Shown: positions 1-5,112 of the stretch, piece by piece
Position numbering within the stretch: position 1 is the first letter of the stretch
Layout of the letters: each line of letters begins with the position of its first letter
Source of the DNA: Chloroflexota bacterium
GTDB lineage: Bacteria > Chloroflexota > UBA6077 > JACQUR01
DNA length: 5,372 nucleotides
Assembly (NCBI GenBank): GCA_016210245.1
Contig: JACQUR010000174.1
Location: forward strand, 1-5,372
Direction: 5' to 3'
Notes under the pieces: generated by a model
Told to the model about the DNA's origin: nothing
What the model saw: the letters and a program-made list of their open reading frames with translations, nothing else
Database searches by the model: none
Made by a program: the position numbers and the translations under genes

Positions 1-1982
1 GGGCCAACATGGGCATCCTGCGCATCGACCACCCGGACGTCTTGCGCTTCATCGACTGCAAGCGCGAGCTGAACGAGCGCCAGCGGGCCGCCTTCGAGGC
101 GGTGGCCCCCTGGCTGTCCGAGGAGCGCCAGCGCGCGCTCAAGCGGGCGCTGCTGGAGGGGCAGATCGCCAACTTCAACATCTCGGTGGCGGTGACCGAT
201 CGCTTCATGCAGGCGCTGGAGCGGGGCGAGCCGTACGAGCTGGTCAACCCGCGCACCGGGCAGGTGGCCAGCACGCTCTCGGCCCGAGAGGTGTTCGATC
301 GACTGGTCCACGGTGCCTGGGAGACGGGCGACCCGGGAGTGGTGTTCATCGACCGCATCAACGCCGGGCCGGCCAATCCGGTGCCGCCTATGGGGCCGAT
401 CGAGGCTACCAATCCGTGCGGCGAGCAGCCGCTGTACCCCGATGAGGCCTGCAACCTGGGCAGCCTCAACCTGGCCCGCTTCGTCCGCCCGCAGGCGCCC
501 ACGAACGGACATACCAACGGCCGGTCTGACGGGTGGCGGGAGGCGATCGACTGGGACCGCCTGGAGCAGGTGGTGCGGCTGAGCGTCCGCTTCCTGGACG
601 ACGTGATCGAGGTCAACCCCTACCCGGATCAGAAGATCGACCAGGCGGTGAAGGCCAATCGGCGCATCGGCCTGGGGGTGATGGGCTGGGCCGACCTGCT
701 GCTGCTGCTGGGTATCCCCTACGACTCTGAGTCCTCGCTCCAACTGGGCGAGGCGGTGATGCGCTTCATCAACCAGACGGCCCAGGATGAAAGCTGCCGC
801 CTGGCTGAGGTGCGCGGCCCCTTCCCGAACTGGTCCAGGAGCATCTACCAGAATGGGCGGCCGCGGCGCAACGCGACGGTCACCACCATCGCCCCCACCG
901 GCACCATCAGCATCATCGCCGGGTGCTCGTCCGGCATCGAGCCCCTCTTCGCCCTGGTGTTCGATCGCCGCGGCTCACTCGACGGCCAGCTCACCCTGGA
1001 GACCAACTCGTACTTCGAGGAGGTCGCCCGTCGCGAGGGCTTCTGGACCGAGGGCCTGGCGGCCACGATCCGCGAGCGGGGGACGGCGCGTGGAGTGGAG
1101 GGAGTGTCCGAGCCCTGGCAGCGCGTGTTCGGGACCGCTCACGACATCCACCCCAACTGGCACGTGCGGATGCAGGCCGCCTTCCAGAAGCACACTGAGA
1201 ACGCGGTCTCCAAGACGATCAACCTGCCCCACACCGCGACGGTGGACGACGTGGCCCGGGCCTACCGCCTGGCCTACGAGCTGGGCTGCAACGGCATCAC
1301 CGTCTACCGCGACGGCTCCAAGGAGGGCGTGCTGCACGTGGGGACCGCAGGCACGGACGCGGAGGCGCGGGGACGCGGGGACGCGGGGCCAGCAAGCACC
1401 GGACCTCTCTCCGCGTCTCCGCGTCCCCGCGTCCCCGCGTCTGAGGAGTCCCCGCTTCCCCGCGTCCCCGCGTCTGGAACCTCGCTTCGGCCCAGGCCGC
1501 GTGCCCTCCTCGGGCGCACCTATCGGCAGGAGACGCCGCTGGGCACCGCCTACGTGACCATCAACGAGGACGAGGATGGCCAGCCCTACGAGGTGTTCGT
1601 CAACCAGGGCAAGGCAGGCAGCGACGTCGCGGCCCTGGCCGAGGCCATCGGCAAGCTGATCTCCACCATCCTGCGCACTCCGTCGGCCATGCCGGCTCGC
1701 GACCGCCTGGCCGAGGTGGTGCGCAAGCTGCGTGGGATTGGCGGCTCCAGCTCCTGGGGCTTCGGCCCGGAGCGCTCCCGCAGCCTGCCGGATGCGGTAG
1801 CCAAGGTGCTGGACGAGTACCTCCAGACCTCCGAGCCGAGCCAGGAGCCCCTGCCGGTGCCCTCTGCCCAGCTTGCGCTCCCGCTGGCGACCACCGGCGA
1901 GTTCTGCCCCGACTGCGGCAACGCGCTGCTCTTCGAAGAGGCGTGCTACAAGTGCCGCGACTGCGGGTTCAGCAAGTGCTAG
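1..1982 (+). CDS. nrdJ: Vitamin B12-dependent (class II) ribonucleoside-diphosphate reductase, C-terminal part (5' truncated)
   Basis: Adenosylcobalamin-dependent ribonucleotide reductase, a cytoplasmic enzyme that reduces ribonucleotides to deoxyribonucleotides. The frame is open to the window edge and reads GANMGILRIDHPD, an internal family motif, so the true start and the first redox cysteine lie upstream. Residues are numbered from the Met at base 9. NPCGEQ (135-140) holds the catalytic Asn135, thiyl-radical Cys137 and Glu139. Cys148, 11 residues later, is the second redox cysteine, the same spacing as in Thermotoga NrdJ. PTGTISIIAGCSSGIEPLF (296-314) is the phosphate-loop region. HTENAVSKTINLP (395-407) and ITVYRDGS (430-437) close the barrel. 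After a low-complexity linker (about 444-500) comes a TSCPD-type domain (about 502-556). The C-terminus is cysteine-rich (Cys633, 636, 646, 649, 652, 657), fitting a zinc-ribbon or swinging redox arm. A charged stretch (about 20-50) between FIDCK and NFNISV looks longer than usual. No intein is seen. Identity is very secure. Confidence 0.97.
   Translation, partial: ANMGILRIDHPDVLRFIDCKRELNERQRAAFEAVAPWLSEERQRALKRALLEGQIANFNISVAVTDRFMQALERGEPYELVNPRTGQVASTLSAREVFDRLVHGAWETGDPGVVFIDRINAGPANPVPPMGPIEATNPCGEQPLYPDEACNLGSLNLARFVRPQAPTNGHTNGRSDGWREAIDWDRLEQVVRLSVRFLDDVIEVNPYPDQKIDQAVKANRRIGLGVMGWADLLLLLGIPYDSESSLQLGEAVMRFINQTAQDESCRLAEVRGPFPNWSRSIYQNGRPRRNATVTTIAPTGTISIIAGCSSGIEPLFALVFDRRGSLDGQLTLETNSYFEEVARREGFWTEGLAATIRERGTARGVEGVSEPWQRVFGTAHDIHPNWHVRMQAAFQKHTENAVSKTINLPHTATVDDVARAYRLAYELGCNGITVYRDGSKEGVLHVGTAGTDAEARGRGDAGPASTGPLSASPRPRVPASEESPLPRVPASGTSLRPRPRALLGRTYRQETPLGTAYVTINEDEDGQPYEVFVNQGKAGSDVAALAEAIGKLISTILRTPSAMPARDRLAEVVRKLRGIGGSSSWGFGPERSRSLPDAVAKVLDEYLQTSEPSQEPLPVPSAQLALPLATTGEFCPDCGNALLFEEACYKCRDCGFSKC
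1354..1474. repeat. Self-complementary period-8 GC-rich repeat inside nrdJ
   Basis: The left arm (about 1354-1388) has copies of a GCGGGGAC-like octamer. The right arm (about 1409-1442) has the complementary CCGCGTCC/CCGCGTCT octamers in register, so the two arms can pair with a few mismatches around a loop of about 20 nt. A further block of the same octamer lies at about 1449-1474. The repeat is read through in frame and encodes the Arg/Pro/Ala-rich linker between the NrdJ catalytic core and its TSCPD domain, where PRVPAS occurs twice (residues 473-478 and 484-489). This composition is unlike the flanking NrdJ sequence, suggesting repeat expansion or insertion tolerated in a flexible linker. 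Confidence 0.8.
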
Positions 1983-1987
1983 ACCGA

Positions 1988-2018
1988 GTCGACAGTCGAC
2001 AGTTCACAGTCGACAGTC
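1988..2018. repeat. Heptanucleotide tandem repeat (GTCGACA)n
   Basis: Four consecutive heptamers plus three bases: GTCGACA, GTCGACA, GTTCACA, GTCGACA, GTC. The third copy has two changes. It starts 5 bases after the nrdJ stop codon. No coding role is visible. Short tandemly repeated heptamers of this kind occur in intergenic DNA of several bacterial phyla. Confidence 0.85.
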
Positions 2019-2086
2019 CGCTCGGGTCATACCAGGTCCGGGTGATTACTGGCGCCTCCCTGCCCTAACTGAGGCCGCGAGGCTCC

Positions 2087-2165
2087 CCTGGTGGGGCGGG
2101 CGTCGCTGCCCGCCCGTGCCGGCGCCGCTGGGCGACGGGCGGGCAGAGACGCCCGCCCCACCAGG
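2087..2165. repeat. 79-nt GC-rich hairpin element (REP/MITE-like)
   Basis: A 31-nt left arm (2087-2117, beginning CCTGGTGGGGCGGGCGTC) and a 31-nt right arm (2135-2165, ending GCCCGCCCCACCAGG) are complementary at 30 of 31 positions. They enclose a 17-nt GC-rich loop. There is no T-tract after either arm, so it is not a canonical intrinsic terminator, although a stem this strong downstream of nrdJ could still impede polymerase or protect the mRNA 3' end. Its near-perfect symmetry and intergenic position suggest a dispersed palindromic element. No terminal target duplication was identified. Confidence 0.8.
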
Positions 2166-2184
2166 CCCGGCTCACTCGCCCCAA

Positions 2185-2223
2185 GCCGCTGGAAGCAGCC
2201 ATCGGCGAATTGACGCCAGCGGC
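2185..2223. repeat. 8-bp inverted repeat overlapping the predicted promoter
   Basis: GCCGCTGG (2185-2192) and CCAGCGGC (2216-2223) are perfect inverted copies separated by 23 nt. The right copy begins directly after the predicted -35 hexamer and covers the start of the spacer. It could be an operator, but a chance match in GC-rich DNA cannot be excluded. Confidence 0.35.
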
Positions 2224-2238
2224 GCTGCCTGGCAGAAT
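2210..2238 (+). promoter_or_regulatory. Predicted sigma-70-type promoter for the 2309/2765 gene pair
   Basis: TTGACG at 2210-2215 (5 of 6 to the -35 consensus), a 17-bp spacer, and CAGAAT at 2233-2238 (4 of 6 to the -10 consensus). This predicts transcription from about 2245 and a 5' leader of about 64 nt before the ATG at 2309. It lies in the intergenic gap in the right orientation for the downstream pair. The call rests on pattern only. Confidence 0.5.
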
Positions 2239-2308
2239 GGCGCTAGCCGGGTGCGGCATCGCACGCCAACCGGGTTCCCAACCGCAGTCGTTCGGGCGTC
2301 GGAGGGCC

Positions 2309-2755
2309 ATGGACCGGTTCACCGCGGGAATCGTCGCCGGAGTGCTGGCCCTGGTGCTGCTGGGCCTTGCCGTCGTCGTCTTCGGGCGTGGCCGCTCGAC
2401 CTCACCCGACCTGAGCACGCCGGCGGGGGTCGCGCTCTCCTTCGAGGACGCGGTGCAACGTGGGGACGGAGAGCAGGCCTGGGAGTTGCTGGCGGCCACC
2501 GCTCGCACGTCCACCACCCGCGACCAGTTCATTCAGCGCGTGCGGCGCGTGGATCAGCGCACTCGCCTGGTCGTGAACGACGAGCGCGTCGACGACGACA
2601 CGGCACGCGTAGAACTGGCACTCCTCCATCCCTCGACGGGCGGGCTGTTCGGAGACACCGGCTACGGTCGAGTCGTCGTGTACCTCGCCCGCGAGGATGG
2701 CGCCTGGCGAGTCACCACGCCAGGAGAGCCGTACCTGCTCTCCCCGAGAGGTTAG
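2309..2755 (+). CDS. Membrane-anchored small protein, possible NTF2-like/DUF4878-like fold
   Basis: A 148-aa protein beginning MDRFTAGIVAGV. Residues 4-25 form one hydrophobic helix ending in FGRGR, so the N-terminus anchors it in the membrane (signal-anchor type) and the rest is soluble. After a short linker, TPAGVALSFEDAVQRGDGEQAWELLAA is the helical opening typical of NTF2-like or DUF4878-like domains. It is followed by strand-like segments (RLVVNDERVDDDTARVELAL; GRVVVYLAREDGAWRV), the last resembling the 'edGaWrV' strand common in that fold. This family call is an inference. The frame stays open further upstream from a TTG at 2210, but the ATG at 2309 is chosen because GGAGG lies 3 nt before it and the hydrophobic helix follows at once. 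The spacing is short, so initiation may be modest. It ends 9 nt before the next gene, implying co-transcription and possibly a shared complex. Confidence 0.75.
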   Translation: MDRFTAGIVAGVLALVLLGLAVVVFGRGRSTSPDLSTPAGVALSFEDAVQRGDGEQAWELLAATARTSTTRDQFIQRVRRVDQRTRLVVNDERVDDDTARVELALLHPSTGGLFGDTGYGRVVVYLAREDGAWRVTTPGEPYLLSPRG

Positions 2756-2764
2756 AGCCGAGCG

Positions 2765-4354
2765 ATGCTGGCCATTCGGCGCATCTACACCTACCTCCTG
2801 GCGACCGCGGGCCTCGCCATGCTGGCCTCGGGCGCGGCCAACCTGGCGCGCATCCTGGTGGAGGTCCTGGCCGGCGCGCCGGCCACCAATACCGAGGGCT
2901 ACGTCCGCGAGGGAGTCGCCTGGTGGGGCGCGCTGGCGCTGGTGGGGCTTCCCGTGTGGCTCGTCCACTGGTCGTGGGCCCAGCGAGCCGCCGCGGCGAG
3001 CCGGGGGGAGCGCGCGAGCGTCCTGCGGCGGCTGTTCGTCTATGTGGTCCTGGCAGGTGCCGGGGTGGCCGCGGCCAACTCGCTGCTCCAACTCCTCGAC
3101 CGGGCGCTGGAGTTGCTCGACCGCTCCTCCTACCTGGTGGTAGCAACCATGCTGTCGGCCGTCCCGACGCTCCTGGTAGCGGCGGCCGTCTGGTTGTTCT
3201 CCTGGCGCGTCTCTGCCACGGACCGGGCGATCGTGGGCGAGGCCGGCGGCTCCGCTACCCTCCGTCGCTGGTACCTGTACGGCGCGGCCCTGGCCGGCGC
3301 GCTCGTGGGCATCGAAGGCTCCCGCCTCCTGGTGGAGCGACTCTGGCAGGTGTTCACGTCGCTGTCGGTTGGCGGCGCCGCTCTTGTGGCCGCGGGGGCG
3401 CCGAGAGCGGTGGTGGGCCTGGCCGTGTGGCTCGGCCACTGGCTGGGGCTGCCTCGCACCCTGGGGCCCGAGGCGGCTCGAGAGGATGCCCGCGCAACCC
3501 TGCGCACCGTGTACCTGTTTCTCCTCCTGGCGGTCACCGTGGCCGGGACGCTCGTCGGCGCCAGCCAGCTTCTGTATTTCGCCCTGGCGCGCGTGTTCGG
3601 GGTGGAGCGGCCCGGCGGGGTGGGTGGCAACCTGCTCCAGGCCGCGGCCGGCCCCGCCAGCGCGGCCCTGGTGTACGGCGTGGGCTGGGCGTACCAGCGC
3701 GCCGCGATTCGCCGCCAGGCCGGCGTCGTCGAGGCGCCCCGCCAGGTGGGAGTGAGACGCTTCTATACCTACCTGGTGGCGCTGCTCGCGCTGGCTGCCG
3801 CGGCGCTCGGGAGCGGGGGGTTGCTCTGGACCCTGGCCGACTTCCTCACCAGCGCCACCGGGACCGCCGTCGTCGGCTGGTGGCGAGAGCAGGTGGCGCT
3901 GTTCTCGACCCTGATCATTGTCGGTCTGCCAGTGTGGCTGATACACTGGCGGCCCGCCGCCCGCGCGTCGGACGAGGAAGCCTCGTCGCTGACGCGCCGC
4001 CTGTACACGTATCTGACCCTGATCGCCGGCAGCCTGGCGCTGCTCGGCAGCCTGGCGAGCGTGGTCTTCAACCTGCTCAACCTGGCCCTCGGCGGCCCCT
4101 CCTCGGCTGTGCTGTCCACGCAACTCGCCCGCTCGTTCGCGGTGGCGATCGTCGCGGCTGTCGTGGCGGCGTACCACTGGCAGACGCTCCGCGTGGATAG
4201 TCGGCGAGCCAGCCCTGTGCCAGCCGAGGTGTCAGTCGAAGGGGCGCCCAGGCGAGCAGCCCTGGTGCGGCTGCGCGCCGCGGACGCTCCCGCCCTGGAG
4301 CAGGCGCTGGCCACGCTTCGAGCGCAGGGAGTAGACGTGGAGGTGGTGGACTAG
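2765..4354 (+). CDS. Polytopic membrane protein with six tandem two-helix repeats (DUF5671-like)
   Basis: A 529-aa integral membrane protein of unknown function. Six repeats start at residues 5 (RRIYTY), 88 (RRLFVY), 167 (RRWYLY), 247 (RTVYLF), 331 (RRFYTY) and 411 (RRLYTY), spaced 79-84 residues. Each repeat has a first hydrophobic helix after the Arg/Tyr box. A second helix ends in an aromatic motif: VWLVHW (64-69), VWLFSW (142-147), VWLGHW (221-226), VYGVGW (303-308), VWLIHW (390-395) and AAYHW (468-472). That predicts about 12 membrane helices. Arg-rich loops between repeats suggest a cytoplasmic N-terminus, inter-repeat loops and tail. The pattern matches DUF5671 as I remember it. The tail (about 497-529) looks like strand-helix-strand (ALVRLRA, then APALEQALATLRAQG, then VDVEVVD). 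The ATG at 2765 lies 9 nt after the previous stop with a weak ribosome site, suggesting translational coupling. No transporter or enzyme signature was recognised. Confidence 0.85.
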   Translation: MLAIRRIYTYLLATAGLAMLASGAANLARILVEVLAGAPATNTEGYVREGVAWWGALALVGLPVWLVHWSWAQRAAAASRGERASVLRRLFVYVVLAGAGVAAANSLLQLLDRALELLDRSSYLVVATMLSAVPTLLVAAAVWLFSWRVSATDRAIVGEAGGSATLRRWYLYGAALAGALVGIEGSRLLVERLWQVFTSLSVGGAALVAAGAPRAVVGLAVWLGHWLGLPRTLGPEAAREDARATLRTVYLFLLLAVTVAGTLVGASQLLYFALARVFGVERPGGVGGNLLQAAAGPASAALVYGVGWAYQRAAIRRQAGVVEAPRQVGVRRFYTYLVALLALAAAALGSGGLLWTLADFLTSATGTAVVGWWREQVALFSTLIIVGLPVWLIHWRPAARASDEEASSLTRRLYTYLTLIAGSLALLGSLASVVFNLLNLALGGPSSAVLSTQLARSFAVAIVAAVVAAYHWQTLRVDSRRASPVPAEVSVEGAPRRAALVRLRAADAPALEQALATLRAQGVDVEVVD

Positions 4355-4360
4355 CAGGCT

Positions 4361-4636
4361 TCAGGCTATCAATTCCTGCAGCTTGTCCTTCAGCCACAGG
4401 TTGACCAGGGTTTCGGTGGAGAGGCCCCGCTTGTGGGCCTCGGCGGCCAACTGCTCTGCCAGTTTGGGATCCAGCGCCACGAGGTAGCGCTGCTGCTGCA
4501 AGTCCACGTCGAAATGGACCTCTTCGGTCAGAGCCCAGAAATCTGCCAGGTCATGCGAGTCCCAGAACTCGGCAGCCTCGTCGAGACTTCCGAAGTGCTC
4601 TGGCAGTGCTTCTGGCCCGCGCTCACGCTTTGCCAT
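4361..4636 (-). CDS. CopG-family type II antitoxin (BrnA/CopG-antitoxin-like)
   Basis: A 91-aa protein beginning MAKRERGPEALPEHFGSLDE. The N-terminal part SLDEAAEFWDSHDLADFW (17-34) is the characteristic opening of the CopG antitoxin family usually paired with BrnT-type ribonuclease toxins. RYLVALDPKLAEQLAAEAHKRG (50-71) gives the strand and first helix of a ribbon-helix-helix DNA-binding fold. LSTETLVNLWLKDKLQEL (72-89) gives the second helix. Such proteins neutralise a partner toxin and repress their own promoter as dimers. The frame stays open upstream to about 5113, but the upstream translation is not protein-like. The ATG at 4636 fits the family start and has GGAG (4650-4647) 10 nt upstream. 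It converges with the membrane-protein gene, with 6 bp between stops. No recognisable toxin lies on either side, so it is an orphan antitoxin or has an unusual partner. Confidence 0.87.
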   Translation of the reverse strand: MAKRERGPEALPEHFGSLDEAAEFWDSHDLADFWALTEEVHFDVDLQQQRYLVALDPKLAEQLAAEAHKRGLSTETLVNLWLKDKLQELIA

Positions 4637-4666
4637 AACGGCTTCGCTCCGCGATTGTGCCTCAGC

Positions 4667-4693
4667 CCGCCAGGCTCTGAGATAGCCTGGCGG
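4667..4693. repeat. 10-bp perfect inverted repeat (hairpin) upstream of the antitoxin gene
   Basis: CCGCCAGGCT (4667-4676) and AGCCTGGCGG (4684-4693) are perfect inverted copies around a 7-nt loop. The element lies between the 41-aa ORF stop (4726) and the antitoxin ATG (4636) on the - strand. No U-tract follows in either direction. It could be an autoregulatory operator for the ribbon-helix-helix protein, or an RNA stem separating the two cistrons. Confidence 0.7.
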
Positions 4694-4725
4694 TTCGCTT
4701 GCGCGGCCAGCCGATGGGGAGTGTG

Positions 4726-4851
4726 CTACGAGAGCTGCTCCTTGACGAACCAGAGCAGCACCAGCAGGGCGATGGCGATGGCGACAATGGCGAGGGGACC
4801 GCCGGCGCCACCCATGGGTAAGTCGAAGCCGCCGCCACCTGTGGAAACCAT
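4726..4851 (-). CDS. Putative 41-aa single-pass membrane peptide
   Basis: A small ORF that reads MVSTGGGGFDLPMGGAGGPL followed by AIVAIAIALLVLLWFVKEQLS. The N-terminal half is glycine-rich. Residues 19-36 are one uninterrupted hydrophobic helix ending in a Trp/Phe/Lys boundary, typical of a small membrane protein. Support for translation: an ATG with GAGG 4 nt upstream (4859-4856) and a perfect TATAAT -10 element about 32 nt before the ATG. It lies 89 bp upstream of the antitoxin gene on the same strand, so the two may share a transcript, although a hairpin separates them. I do not recognise a family. Small hydrophobic peptides include toxins, membrane-complex subunits and regulators, and nothing here decides between these. 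It could be a chance ORF, but the hydrophobic run together with promoter and ribosome-site placement argues against that. Confidence 0.6.
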   Translation of the reverse strand: MVSTGGGGFDLPMGGAGGPLAIVAIAIALLVLLWFVKEQLS

Positions 4852-4882
4852 GTGTCCTCGCCAGGCTGCAGGTTGCAACCTC

Positions 4883-4911
4883 ATTATACACGCCCACCAT
4901 ACACGCCCACC
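4883..4911 (-). promoter_or_regulatory. Promoter with consensus -10 embedded in a 13-bp tandem repeat
   Basis: On the - strand a perfect TATAAT lies at 4888-4883, pointing at the 41-aa ORF, with a predicted transcript start near 4876. No good -35 hexamer is present at the usual distance (GGTGGG at 4911-4906), suggesting that an activator or another feature compensates. Confidence 0.6.
4886..4911. repeat. Two exact tandem copies of a 13-bp unit
   Basis: ATACACGCCCACC occurs at 4886-4898 and again at 4899-4911, head to tail without mismatch. The unit spans the -35/spacer region of the - strand promoter and overlaps its -10 hexamer, so paired protein binding sites are plausible. Confidence 0.85.
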
Positions 4912-4918
4912 GGGCGTG
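4902..4918. repeat. 7-bp inverted repeat at the - strand promoter
   Basis: CACGCCC (4902-4908), a 3-nt spacer, then GGGCGTG (4912-4918) is a perfect dyad. It overlaps the second 13-bp direct repeat and sits at the -35 position of the - strand promoter, a typical place for a repressor or activator operator. Confidence 0.55.
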
Positions 4919-4937
4919 GAAACTCAGGGGGCGCGGC

Positions 4938-4984
4938 AGCTCACCCTGGCGGAACCAAGTTCCGCGCAAGCGGGGTGGTGAGCT
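4938..4984. repeat. Nested inverted repeats in the divergent intergenic region
   Basis: The outer arms AGCTCACC (4938-4945) and GGTGAGCT (4977-4984) are perfect. Within them GCGGAAC (4949-4955), a CAA loop and GTTCCGC (4959-4965) form a perfect 7-bp stem. The structure could be a cruciform or operator serving the two divergent transcription units. It lies upstream of both predicted transcript starts, so it is more likely a DNA-level than an RNA-level element. Confidence 0.6.
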
Positions 4985-5035
4985 CGCGGGAGGACGACCC
5001 AGCGGCTCGGCCCTACGCGCGACGGGTGACGCACA

Positions 5036-5064
5036 TTGCGCGCCCCGGAGGCCGTGGATATACT
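5036..5064 (+). promoter_or_regulatory. Predicted promoter for the HMGL-like ORF
   Basis: TTGCGC at 5036-5041, a 17-bp spacer, and TATACT at 5059-5064. This is a good sigma-70-type arrangement, predicting a start near 5071 and a leader of about 42 nt before the ATG at 5113. Confidence 0.5.
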
Positions 5065-5074
5065 CGGCTGGCGC

Positions 5075-5088
5075 GCGGATCGATCCGC
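5075..5088. repeat. 14-bp perfect palindrome near the predicted transcript start
   Basis: GCGGATCGATCCGC is fully self-complementary. It lies just downstream of the predicted -10 box and start site, where a bound repressor would block transcription, so it is a candidate operator. Confidence 0.5.
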
Positions 5089-5112
5089 CAGCGCTCGGCG
5101 CGCGAGGGAGCA

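Noticed and set aside
2087..2165. Intrinsic terminator for nrdJ
   Set aside because: The hairpin is strong but no T-tract follows on either strand, so it is listed as a repeat element rather than a terminator.
2402..4177. 591-aa antisense open frame
   Set aside because: It is a shadow of the 148-aa and 529-aa genes, with a Gln/Arg/Gly-rich composition and no recognisable motif. The sense-strand proteins have coherent membrane topology and repeats.
1873..4200. 775-aa + strand open frame overlapping the membrane-protein operon
   Set aside because: The translation is Arg/Gly/Pro/Ala-rich with no domain. It is out of frame with the recognisable proteins in the same stretch and reflects the scarcity of stops in GC-rich DNA.
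4886..4911. CRISPR-like repeat
   Set aside because: There are only two adjoining 13-bp copies and no spacers. It is a tandem duplication, not an array.
4433..4981. 182-aa + strand open frame antisense to the antitoxin
   Set aside because: It is antisense to a clearly recognised gene, with no ribosome site or domain.
4924..4990. Possible tRNA, suggested by the nested stems
   Set aside because: There is no T-loop GTTC-A motif, no anticodon-arm geometry and no acceptor stem.
4965..4995. T-box-like antiterminator motif (GGGTGGT followed by CGCGGG)
   Set aside because: The required ACC after GGTGG is missing, there is no room for a Stem I specifier hairpin, and it lies upstream of the predicted transcription start.
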